From positions 1 through 31,430 of the forward strand of contig CAYMWP010000040.1 of assembly GCA_964393895.1 (NCBI GenBank): a DNA stretch of 31,430 nucleotides. Direction: 5' to 3'. The notes beneath the pieces were generated by a model. The model had not been told where the DNA came from. It worked only from the letters and a program-made list of their open reading frames with translations, and ran no database searches. This DNA is from B4-G1 sp964393895. Lineage in GTDB: Bacteria; Chloroflexota; Anaerolineae; B4-G1. The position numbers and the translations under genes were made by a program. This document shows positions 7,658 to 14,533 of the stretch, piece after piece (the first letter of the stretch is position 1; every line of letters starts with the position of its first letter).

Positions 7658-8766
7658 CACTCCACCACGTACTCCACACCCGGCTCCCGCGCCACGATGT
7701 ACTTCATTCCGCCCGCCTGGCGCACCATCCCCTTCAACTCCATCAGGGCCAGCGTGCTGGTCACCTGGGCGATGGGCAGCTCCAACTGCTGCTGAAGCTC
7801 GTCCACGTGCGTCGGCTCGGCCGAGAGATGATCCAGCAGCGCCGCCTCCGTCTCGTCGGCCGGGAGCACCTGGCGCGCCTCCGACTGCTCGGCCACCATA
7901 GTCAGATTCAGTTCCTCCAGGACGTCCTCTGGCTTGAGCACCACCTTGGCCCCATCCTGAATGAGCGCGTTGGTGCCGACGCTGCCGCGCGCCAGGACAG
8001 AGCCTGGCACGGCGAAAACGTCCCGCCCCTGCTCGGCGGCGAAATCGGTGGTGATCAGCGCCCCGCTCCGCGCTCCCGCATCGGTGACGAGCACGCCCAG
8101 GCTGAGCCCGCTGATGATGCGGTTGCGCGGCGGAAAGTTGCGCCCCTCCGGCGGCGTGCCCACCGGATAGTCGCTGATCAACGCTCCGTGCGCGACGATC
8201 TGTTGGGCCAGCTTGCGGTGCTCCGGCGGGTAGACCCGGTCAATGCCGCAGCCCAACACGGCGACGGTGCGGCCCCCGGCCTCCAGCGCCGCGCGATGCG
8301 CCTCGCTGTCAATTCCCCGCGCCAGCCCGCTGACGATGGTTATGCCGCTGCGGGCCAGCGCACTGGTCAGTTGGCGCGTCACCTCCCGCCCGTAGACCGA
8401 GGCCCGCCGCGTACCGACCACGGCTATGGCCCAGGCGTCTTCCTCCGTCAGCGCACCTTTGACGTACAGCACGGGGGGCGGGTCGTGAATTTCGCGCAGC
8501 AGGCGGGGATAATGTGCGCTCTCCCAGGTGAGCACCCGCGCGCCGGCGGCCCTGATCCGTTCCAGCTCCCGGTCCAAATCGCGCTGACCTCGAACTCGGA
8601 GCAGATTCTTCAGCGAGCGGCTATCCAGCCCGGCGCGGCGCAACTCGCCGGGCGAAGCGCGCCAGGCCCGTTCCACGTCTCCAAAGTAATCGAGCAGCGC
8701 CCTCAGGCGCACCGGGCCGATGCCGCGCACGATGTTGAATCCAACCCAATAGCGCAGATCGCTCAT
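7657..8766 (-). CDS. dprA: DNA-processing protein DprA/Smf, 369 aa
   Basis: DprA binds incoming single-stranded DNA and loads RecA during natural transformation. Residues 10-45 form a helix-hairpin-helix region (VRGIGPVRLRALL), 75-285 the Rossmann-like DNA_processg_A domain, and 300-358 a winged-helix tail. Signature motifs are VVGTRRAS (116-123), SGLARGID (146-153), NFPPRNRIISG (210-220) and SGALIT (234-239). Length is normal for the long three-domain form. The start codon overlaps the rimM stop as ATGA, indicating translational coupling. No comEC, comEA or pilus genes lie in this window, so competence is not established by context. Confidence 0.95.
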   Translation of the reverse strand: MSDLRYWVGFNIVRGIGPVRLRALLDYFGDVERAWRASPGELRRAGLDSRSLKNLLRVRGQRDLDRELERIRAAGARVLTWESAHYPRLLREIHDPPPVLYVKGALTEEDAWAIAVVGTRRASVYGREVTRQLTSALARSGITIVSGLARGIDSEAHRAALEAGGRTVAVLGCGIDRVYPPEHRKLAQQIVAHGALISDYPVGTPPEGRNFPPRNRIISGLSLGVLVTDAGARSGALITTDFAAEQGRDVFAVPGSVLARGSVGTNALIQDGAKVVLKPEDVLEELNLTMVAEQSEARQVLPADETEAALLDHLSAEPTHVDELQQQLELPIAQVTSTLALMELKGMVRQAGGMKYIVAREPGVEYVVE

Positions 8767-9353
8767 TGTTCACCTTCCGGCAGCATACCCGGCAGCGGGC
8801 GCACCACCATCAGCTTGGCGTCCAGGTCGAGTTCGAGTATCACACTGTCCAGGGCCGGCAGGAGCAACTCGCCCCTCGGCCCGCGCACGACGTAGACGTC
8901 GTTGGCTCCGGTGTCTATGACCTCTGTCACCTGGCCCAGCGGCTCGCCACCCTCCGTCTCCACCCGCACGCCGATCAGTTGAAAGTGGTAGTATTCCCCC
9001 TCCTCGAGCGGCACGGCCTCCTCGATGGGAATCTGCACGAGCATGCCGCGCAATTCCTCGGCGCTATCGCGATCGTCGAGGCCGCCCAATTTTAGCAAAA
9101 GTGTCTCTTGGTGAAAGCGACACTTTTCCACCGGGTAGCGATCCGTTTTCTCGGGGAAATCCGGGTGAGTTAGGTAAAAGCAGGCGTGCCGTTCCAACCG
9201 TTCGGGGTAGGCGGTGACGATCCTGACGCGCAGCTCGCCCCGCACGCCGTGCGGTCGCGACACCCGCCCGACCGTCAAATAGCAAGGCCCAGGTGCGTGC
9301 GCCTCTCCTGAGCCTCTATCATTCTCACTATGACGTTGTGTGGCAGCACCCAT
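8763..9353 (-). CDS. rimM: ribosome maturation factor RimM, 196 aa
   Basis: RimM helps assemble the 30S head by binding uS19. The N-terminal domain begins at LTVGRVSRPHGVRGELRV (26-43) with the family's GRVxxPHGVRGE motif, and the C-terminal PRC-barrel lies at about 115-188 (YYHFQLIGV, VYVVRG). A roughly 24-residue polar extension precedes the domain. The only ATG with this frame is at 9353, six bases after the khpA stop, and no clear ribosome site precedes it, so coupling to khpA is likely or the true start is an internal alternative codon. In many bacteria trmD and rplS follow rimM; here dprA follows instead, overlapping by 4 bases. Confidence 0.93.
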   Translation of the reverse strand: MGAATQRHSENDRGSGEAHAPGPCYLTVGRVSRPHGVRGELRVRIVTAYPERLERHACFYLTHPDFPEKTDRYPVEKCRFHQETLLLKLGGLDDRDSAEELRGMLVQIPIEEAVPLEEGEYYHFQLIGVRVETEGGEPLGQVTEVIDTGANDVYVVRGPRGELLLPALDSVILELDLDAKLMVVRPLPGMLPEGEQ

Positions 9354-9359
9354 CGGCGC

Positions 9360-9596
9360 CTAGACGATCTCGACGGTGACCCGTTTTCCCTGCTTGGCAG
9401 CGAGTACCCGGACGAGCGCGCGTATGGCGTTCGCCGTGCGCCCGCCTCTACCGATCACGCGCCCCATATCTTCCGGGCCGACCCGCAGTTCCAAGATCAC
9501 CGCGGCCTCCCCTTCGATTTCGGAGACGTGTACCTGGGATGGGTCATCCACTATGGATTTGGCGATGAACTCGACCAACTCTTTCATTGATGCCAT
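9360..9596 (-). CDS. khpA: KH-domain RNA-binding protein KhpA, 78 aa
   Basis: This is a single type-II-like KH domain of the KhpA/YlqC family, which binds RNA and works with KhpB in several bacteria. The GXXG loop is VIGRGGRTA (48-56). Length matches the family (about 75-80 residues). AGGAGGGAGGAG directly precedes the ATG, giving a very strong ribosome site. It sits between rpsP and rimM, its usual place. Confidence 0.92.
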   Translation of the reverse strand: MASMKELVEFIAKSIVDDPSQVHVSEIEGEAAVILELRVGPEDMGRVIGRGGRTANAIRALVRVLAAKQGKRVTVEIV

Positions 9597-9648
9597 TTGC
9601 TCCTCCCTCCTGATGTAGTTGGTGCGGACGTCGTAAACAGTACGGAGA

Positions 9649-9673
9649 CGCAGTGGGGGAGTGCTCCACTGCG
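9649..9673. terminator. stem-loop after rpsP
   Basis: CGCAGTGG (9649-9656) pairs with CCACTGCG (9666-9673) around a 9-base loop, in the 91-bp rpsP-khpA gap. There is no T-run, so it may adjust the S16/KhpA ratio by attenuation or mRNA processing rather than stop transcription. Confidence 0.45.
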
Positions 9674-9687
9674 CTGGAAAGTGGCGT

Positions 9688-10200
9688 CTATTCCTCTGAT
9701 TCCTCTATTTTCCCCTCGCTTTCTTCGCCTTCCTCTTCGACCTCGGCCGGCTCAGGTTCCAACGCTGGCTCCTCCAGCTCAGGTTCCAACGCTGGCTCCT
9801 CCGGCTCAGGTTCCAACGCTGGCTCCTCCGGCTCCTCGGCTGCGGGCGTCGTGCTATCCCGGCGGGTCTTGGGACTGATCGGAGCTTGCTCCTGGGCCTC
9901 TTCCTCCGCCTCGGCCGCCAGCGCTTCCAGAGACTCGCCCTGCTTGAGCCGCTCGAAGCGGGCCATCGTGCCCTTTTGCTTCAGCAACCGGGCGACGGCC
10001 TCGCTGGGTTGTGCACCGACGTTCAGCCAGTACAAGGCCCGCTCTTCTTTGATCTCTACCGTCTCCGGTTCGGTGCGTGGGTTGTAAGAGCCGATGATCT
10101 CGATGAAACGACCATCGCGGGGAGCCCGCGAGTCGGCTACTACTACCCGGTAACTGGGTTGCTTCTTGGCGCCTACGCGGCGCAATCTGATTTTGACCAT
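9688..10200 (-). CDS. rpsP: ribosomal protein bS16 with long acidic repeat tail, 170 aa
   Basis: The first 80 or so residues are a standard small-subunit protein bS16 (MVKIRLRRVGAKKQPSYRVV; DSRAPRDGRFIE; IGSYNPR). The remaining 85-90 residues form an extension dominated by Glu, Ala and Pro, with three copies of a nonapeptide EEPALEPEP/EEPALEPELE encoded by perfect-length 27-bp DNA repeats. Ordinary bS16 is 75-120 residues. AGAGGAG lies 5 bases before the ATG. The tail is strongly negative, unlike the basic core, so it probably projects from the ribosome and does not bind rRNA. It is co-directional with khpA and rimM, with ffh upstream. Confidence 0.95.
   Translation of the reverse strand: MVKIRLRRVGAKKQPSYRVVVADSRAPRDGRFIEIIGSYNPRTEPETVEIKEERALYWLNVGAQPSEAVARLLKQKGTMARFERLKQGESLEALAAEAEEEAQEQAPISPKTRRDSTTPAAEEPEEPALEPEPEEPALEPELEEPALEPEPAEVEEEGEESEGKIEESEE
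9751..9831 (-). repeat. 27-bp tandem repeat inside rpsP, 3 copies
   Basis: Three head-to-tail 27-bp units (9751-9777, 9778-9804, 9805-9831) differ at only about one position and encode the nonapeptide of the acidic tail. A partial fourth copy follows. In-frame length means copy number can change without breaking the gene. Confidence 0.9.
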
Positions 10201-10494
10201 AATACTCCTCTAGTTGTGTTTAAAGATTGGAAATTGACAAGTTGGAATTAAAAGGCGATCACCAAACGTATTGCTCCTACTCGATAGTCTTGTTCAATGG
10301 AAACGGTGACGGGGTTGGTGGCACAGGGATAAGGATGTGCCTCATCGTCGTTGAAAGCGGTGCAACCCCAGTGCTCTTGGTGATCAGGCGTGGCACATAG
10401 AGCGGGAACACCGGGGGATCCTCGATTGCCAATAACAATCGCTTTGGAACTCTTTCCATCCCTTTCATCGTTCGTGCCTCTCGCCTCTTGCCCT
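10201..10494. other. 294-bp rpsP-ffh gap without a recognised gene
   Basis: I see the rpsP ribosome site (AGAGGAG) at the left edge and nothing else I can name. Two overlapping minus-strand open frames exist (10248-10502 and 10277-10468). Neither has a convincing ribosome site or recognisable motif. The first overlaps the ffh 3' end by 8 bases and ends VSIEQDYRVGAIRLVIAF, which reads like protein, so a small or decayed gene cannot be excluded. Confidence 0.4.
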
Positions 10495-11823
10495 CTACCC
10501 AAACATCCGCATCAGCCCCCGCATTCCTTTCTGGCCCTGGCCCAGTTGCTTCATCACCTTTTGTATCTGGCGGAACTGCTTTAGCAGCGCGTTCACTTCC
10601 TGGACAGTCGTGCCGCTGCCGCGCGCGATGCGCTTTTTGCGGCTGCTGTTGATGATGCGCGGCTTGCGCCGCTCCTCCGGCGTCATCGAAAAGATGATGG
10701 CCTCGACTCGCTTGAACTCTCGGTCGGCGTCCTCGGCCGAAAGATCCGCGGTCAATTGCCCCATGCCGGGCATCATGTCGAGAATCTGGCTCAGCGGCCC
10801 CATCTTTCTGATCTGTTGGAATTGCTCCAGAAAATCCTCCAGGTCAAAGCTGGCCTCGCGGACCTTGCGCTCCATGCGCTCCATCTGTTCCCGGTCGAAG
10901 GCGGCCTCCGCCCGCTCGATGAGCGTCAGCGCGTCGCCCATCCCCAGGATGCGGGAGGCGAGCCGGTCGGGGTGAAATACTTCCAGCGCGTGGGCCTTTT
11001 CTCCGGTGCCCAGGAACTTTATCGGTACGCCGGCGACGGCCCGCATACTAATGGCCGCTCCGCCCCGCGCGTCGCCGTCCACTTTGGTCAGGATCAGGCC
11101 CGTCAGCCCAATGCGCTGGTGAAACCCACCGGCGACGTTCACCGCTTCCTGCCCCGTCATCGCGTCGGCCACCAGGAGCATCTCGACCGGTTTCGTCGCC
11201 TGCTTGACGGCCTCCAGCTCGGCCATCATCTCCTGGTCAATCTGGATGCGGCCGGCGGTATCTAAAATGACCACGTCGCAGCCTCTCCGCCGCGCCTCGC
11301 GGACGCCGTTGGCGCAGATGCGGGGCGGCGGGACGCGCTGCCCCTCGCTGTGGACCGGCAGGTCTAGTTGGCGGCCCAGAACCTCCAACTGGGTGATGGC
11401 GGCCGGTCGGTAGGTGTCGCCGGCGACCATCAACGGCAGGTGGCCTCCCTGCTTGAGATAGCGGGCCAGCTTGGCTACCGTCGTCGTCTTGCCCGAGCCT
11501 TGCAGCCCGACCAGCATGATGACGTAGGGCGCAGGCCCCGTCAGTTCCAGCCGCCCCGGCTGGCCCAGCGTCTCGATCAGCTCCTCGTGGACGATCTTGA
11601 TCACTTGTTGGGCCGGGCTGAGGCTCTTGGTGATCTCGACGCCGACGGCCCGCTCGCGTATGCGGTTGACGAACTCTTTGACCACTTTGTAATGTACGTC
11701 GGCCTCCAGCAGGGCCAGCCGAATCTCGCGCAGCACATCGTTGACATCGCTTTCGCGCAGGATGCCACGTTTGCCCAGCCGCTTGAAGACAGCTTGGAGT
11801 TTATCGGTCAGACTTTCAAACAT
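10495..11823 (-). CDS. ffh: signal recognition particle protein Ffh, 442 aa
   Basis: Ffh is the SRP54 GTPase that binds signal sequences on nascent chains and delivers ribosomes to FtsY. The N domain spans about 1-90. The G domain has GLQGSGKTT (106-114), DTYRPAA (136-142), DTAGR (188-192) and TKVDGDARGG (246-255). The M domain runs from about 325 and is Met-rich (LDMMPGMGQL; SMTPEERRKP; the RNA-binding segment INSSRKKRIARGSGT at 391-405). It starts at an ATG with GGAG upstream, and a near-consensus promoter lies about 40 bases before it, making ffh the head of the minus-strand block. No ylxM was found beside it. Confidence 0.96.
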   Translation of the reverse strand: MFESLTDKLQAVFKRLGKRGILRESDVNDVLREIRLALLEADVHYKVVKEFVNRIRERAVGVEITKSLSPAQQVIKIVHEELIETLGQPGRLELTGPAPYVIMLVGLQGSGKTTTVAKLARYLKQGGHLPLMVAGDTYRPAAITQLEVLGRQLDLPVHSEGQRVPPPRICANGVREARRRGCDVVILDTAGRIQIDQEMMAELEAVKQATKPVEMLLVADAMTGQEAVNVAGGFHQRIGLTGLILTKVDGDARGGAAISMRAVAGVPIKFLGTGEKAHALEVFHPDRLASRILGMGDALTLIERAEAAFDREQMERMERKVREASFDLEDFLEQFQQIRKMGPLSQILDMMPGMGQLTADLSAEDADREFKRVEAIIFSMTPEERRKPRIINSSRKKRIARGSGTTVQEVNALLKQFRQIQKVMKQLGQGQKGMRGLMRMFG

Positions 11824-11859
11824 CGCGCTCCAACTGGTAGCCGTTTAGAAAGTGGGGCG

Positions 11860-11888
11860 ATTGTAATGGAAAAGACATGTTTCGTCAA
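11860..11888 (-). promoter_or_regulatory. sigma70-type promoter for ffh
   Basis: On the minus strand TTGACG (11883-11888) and TACAAT (11860-11865) are separated by exactly 17 bases. This is the best promoter match in the window and would start a transcript about 30 bases before the ffh ATG. Confidence 0.75.
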
Positions 11889-11911
11889 GTAGAACGGCGA
11901 ATTAGAACACG

Positions 11912-11954
11912 GATGGGCAGGATTTACGGATCAGATCACATAATCCTGCCCATC
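11912..11954. terminator. 13-bp perfect inverted repeat, likely terminator-repeat
   Basis: GATGGGCAGGATT (11912-11924) pairs perfectly with AATCCTGCCCATC (11942-11954). It begins at the stop codon of the upstream zinc-ribbon gene and lies just before the ffh promoter, so it could insulate the two units. No T-run follows. The arm sequence resembles dispersed GGCAGGATTTACGGAT-type repeats I have seen in other genomes. Confidence 0.55.
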
Positions 11955-13059
11955 AGCATTCCGAGGCGTTCCGCCGGTTAAAGACCCACACGCCGATGGC
12001 CGGAATGGGCGCGACGACCGCCAGCAGCACGCCGATCACCACGAGCAGCCCGCCCAGAATCGCCGCCGGAGGCGCGAGCGCGCCCAGCAGGGCTAACCCT
12101 CCGCCCACCAGAAACAGGATCAGGGCCAGCGCGGCCATCACCGCCGAGGTGACGTTCGCCTTGCGCGCCGAAGCCCGTCGTGCGCCGCTCACGCGCCCGC
12201 TCTGCCCGTTGACGAGCAGCGGCCAGACGCGCCCCCCCTCCTGGTACCAGGTGACGTAGGCCGGCAGCAGGAGCAGTGTCCAGTGCAGGTCGTCGTACTC
12301 CGCCTGGAGCGCAAAGTTGCGAATGTGATCGGCGGCGGCGGCCCGCCGGCACTCGGCCTCGGCCGTGCGGGTGAAGGCCGCCTCCACGCCGGGCCAGGCG
12401 GCCTCCGGCTCCAGCGAGGGTATGCGCACGACCGCTCCCGCCACCATCTCCGGGGTGTATGCGACGCGCTGGCCCAGGTCGAAATTGCCCAGGCGGGCCA
12501 TCAGCGCGCGGTGATCGTCGAGGGCGGGGCCGGCCACGTTCTCGTAGACGCGCTTCAGGCGGCCCGCGCGCGGCTCCCAGCGTATCCGCGTCTCTCGCAC
12601 TTCCTGTGAGCACCAGCCCGCGCCTTCCCGGTACTGATCCTGATGGCTTACCGCCTGGTAGTCAAAACCCATGTCGGCTCGCCAGGCCGCCTCGACTTGC
12701 CCGTCCACCAGCCAGAGTGGGATCAGGTAGCGACGCGCCCGGCGTGTCAGTAACTCGGCTTTCAGACCGGCGGGGCGAAACCAGATGCCGCGCGACCAGC
12801 GCTCCAGCACGCCGGTCAGCTCGCGCTCCGAGAGTGCGTGGGGCAAGAGTTGCTCCGGCGGCTCCTCCCGCAGATAGGCCGGCTGCGGCGCGACCGGCCT
12901 CTGAAGGCAAAAGGGACAGCGCGCTAGAGTTCCCCCCTCTTCGGCCTCGCTCAGGGCTGGCTCTGGTATCAGGTGTGCTTCTCCACAGTGGGCGCAATGG
13001 ACTGCCATCAAGGGCACGCCCCACACCGCTTTCAAGTCAGTTATCCTTCGCTCTTCCAT
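11953..13059 (-). CDS. zinc-ribbon membrane protein, shorter paralog, 368 aa
   Basis: One zinc ribbon is visible (HCAHC, Cys22/Cys25, and CPFC, Cys48/Cys51). It is followed by a roughly 230-residue domain containing YLIPLWLVDGQVEAAW (111-126), a conserved HIRNFALQAEYDDLHWTLLLLP block (about 245-266) and LLVNGQSGRVSG (281-292), then two C-terminal TM helices (about 303-327 and 332-358). These blocks align in order with the next gene upstream (SHVRNMQ, WRYVLLPVYL, VMVNGQTGQVAG), so the two are paralogs. The family is sometimes labelled PriA-like or TFIIB-type zinc-ribbon protein, but no helicase motifs are present. AGGAGG lies 4 bases before the ATG. Function is unknown. Confidence 0.85.
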   Translation of the reverse strand: MEERRITDLKAVWGVPLMAVHCAHCGEAHLIPEPALSEAEEGGTLARCPFCLQRPVAPQPAYLREEPPEQLLPHALSERELTGVLERWSRGIWFRPAGLKAELLTRRARRYLIPLWLVDGQVEAAWRADMGFDYQAVSHQDQYREGAGWCSQEVRETRIRWEPRAGRLKRVYENVAGPALDDHRALMARLGNFDLGQRVAYTPEMVAGAVVRIPSLEPEAAWPGVEAAFTRTAEAECRRAAAADHIRNFALQAEYDDLHWTLLLLPAYVTWYQEGGRVWPLLVNGQSGRVSGARRASARKANVTSAVMAALALILFLVGGGLALLGALAPPAAILGGLLVVIGVLLAVVAPIPAIGVWVFNRRNASEC

Positions 13060-13060
13060 C

Positions 13061-13102
13061 TCGCCTCCTGCCCCCTGCCCCTTGCCTCCTGCTTCATGCT
13101 TC
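13061..13102. repeat. degenerate heptanucleotide array between paralogs
   Basis: Six consecutive 7-mers of form YTGCCYC (TCGCCTC, CTGCCCC, CTGCCCC, TTGCCTC, CTGCTTC, ATGCTTC) fill the gap between the two zinc-ribbon genes and run into the stop codon of the upstream one. On the minus strand the array supplies the AGGAGG ribosome site of the downstream gene. Confidence 0.7.
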
Positions 13103-14389
13103 CTCCGACGCCCGCGCCTTGTTAAAGATGATGACCGCCCCGATCAGGCCGGCCACGAATAGGACAAATCCCACCACCAGCCCAACGACGCCGATGCCTC
13201 CCAACGGCGTCGCCAGCAGCCCCAGCAGCCCCAGGCACGCGCCCGGCGAGATTATGGCCGCGATGATCAGCCAGACGCGCAGCCAGGCGACCGGCTTTTG
13301 GCCGGCCACTTGTCCCGTCTGCCCGTTGACCATCACCTGGAACGTGCGCTCGTCAAAGCGATAGGAGGCCAGATAGACCGGCAGGAGGACGTAGCGCCAG
13401 TGCTCGTCGGCAAAGTCGGCCGTCATTTGCATGTTGCGCACGTGGGAGGAGCCGGTGTCCTTGTAACAGGCCCGCTTGGCTCGCTCTCGCATCTCTTCCC
13501 TGGCGATCTCCCACGTCTGTTGTAACCCTACGTCGTAGGTCTTGGCCTGCCAGCCGGCCAGGTAGCTGGGGTTGTACTCGGCCAATCCGCGCAGGTCGAA
13601 CGGTGTCACCTGGCCCAGTATGACGCGGCTAACCCGCCCCGTGCCCGCTACCAGGTGGTCGTTGATCGGCAGGTGCACGCGCCCGGAGCGCCAGTTCCAA
13701 TCAATGACGGTGCGGGTCTTCCACTCCCCGCCTTGTCGGTAGCGCTCGGTCCTCGCAGTGCCTACCTCTGCCTTCCATCTGGCTCCGACGTGGGCGTCAA
13801 AGGTCCAGAAGGGGAGATAGATGCCCGTCATCTCCATCAACGCGCGCATGTTGCGCAGTTCCGGTGGGTGCATCCAGCCCCGCCCCAGCCATTCCGAAAC
13901 CTGCGCCTGGCACTGCGCCTGGTCAACGGAGAAAGGGACCAATGCAGTCGGGCGGAGGTCGTCGCCGGGCGCGCTGCGGGCCAGGACGTGGTTGGAGCCG
14001 CAGAAAGCGCACGTGCTGGTCAACACCTCTGGCGCAACGGTGACCGCCGCGCCGCAGGACTCGCACACCAGTTCCCGTCGTTCTTCTCCCCAGCCGTAGC
14101 GGGCGCGTTCCACCGTCTCCAACGTGAACTCGAACTCGGCCGCTCGCTGCCCCACTTGCTCGGCTTCTACTTCCTGTGTGCGCCCGCAGTGGGGACAGGT
14201 CAATTGTTGCTCGGCGGCGCTGTAGGAGGTGACGCCGCCGCAATGGGGACACTTGAAGGTGCGCGTATCCTCTCGCGTCTCTTCTTCGGGGGCGGGGCCG
14301 TAAAGCTCGATGCCATCCACCAGCGAAGGCAGAGGAATAAAGTCCGCCGGCGGTGGCCACAACGCGGCTTTCGTTTGGGCTTCTCTCAT
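13094..14389 (-). CDS. double zinc-ribbon membrane protein, longer paralog, 431 aa
   Basis: Two zinc ribbons are seen: CPHC (47/50) with CPHC (65/68), and CESC (109/112) with CAFC (127/130). Then come TALVPFSVDQAQ (148-159), a MTGIYLPFWTFDAHV block (187-201), a beta-rich domain with PINDHLVAG (241-249) and LAEYNPSYLAGW (269-280), VMVNGQTGQVAG (352-363), and two TM helices (about 369-395 and 397-422). This matches a widespread family of zinc-ribbon proteins with a large soluble domain and C-terminal membrane anchor, whose role is unknown; nothing supports a helicase despite occasional PriA labels. AAGGAGG lies 9 bases before the ATG. It forms an operon with its shorter paralog 34 bases downstream. 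Confidence 0.88.
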   Translation of the reverse strand: MREAQTKAALWPPPADFIPLPSLVDGIELYGPAPEEETREDTRTFKCPHCGGVTSYSAAEQQLTCPHCGRTQEVEAEQVGQRAAEFEFTLETVERARYGWGEERRELVCESCGAAVTVAPEVLTSTCAFCGSNHVLARSAPGDDLRPTALVPFSVDQAQCQAQVSEWLGRGWMHPPELRNMRALMEMTGIYLPFWTFDAHVGARWKAEVGTARTERYRQGGEWKTRTVIDWNWRSGRVHLPINDHLVAGTGRVSRVILGQVTPFDLRGLAEYNPSYLAGWQAKTYDVGLQQTWEIAREEMRERAKRACYKDTGSSHVRNMQMTADFADEHWRYVLLPVYLASYRFDERTFQVMVNGQTGQVAGQKPVAWLRVWLIIAAIISPGACLGLLGLLATPLGGIGVVGLVVGFVLFVAGLIGAVIIFNKARASEEA

Positions 14390-14459
14390 CGGTTGATTCC
14401 TCCTTGCCTGGTCAAGCGTATCGAAACGGTCGTGCTACATGACTGTGGGGAGAGGGAAG

Positions 14460-14523
14460 AAACCAGGTTTTTCTGTAAGCGAAGGCGCTTCTGCTTCGCC
14501 CGAAGCGACAAAAACCCGGTTTC
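14460..14523. terminator. composite palindrome between two minus-strand genes
   Basis: AAACCAGGTTTTT (14460-14472) and AAAAACCCGGTTTC (14510-14523) form an imperfect outer stem. They enclose GCGAAG/CTTCGC and CGCTTC/GAAGCG pairs that can form alternative inner hairpins. It lies 10 bases from the stop of the spermidine-synthase-like gene and probably terminates it. Each outer arm is itself near-palindromic. Confidence 0.55.
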
Positions 14524-14533
14524 TGACGTTGTT

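Noticed and set aside
10201..10494. SRP RNA (ffs) next to ffh
   Set aside because: I looked for the conserved SRP RNA hairpin with its GGAA tetraloop and asymmetric loop and found nothing matching on either strand.
12459..13364. 301-codon plus-strand frame
   Set aside because: It is a Pro/Arg/Ser-rich shadow across the two zinc-ribbon genes and their heptamer spacer.
13094..14389. PriA-like helicase label for the zinc-ribbon proteins
   Set aside because: There is no Walker A, DEAH or other helicase motif; the similarity is limited to zinc-binding cysteines.
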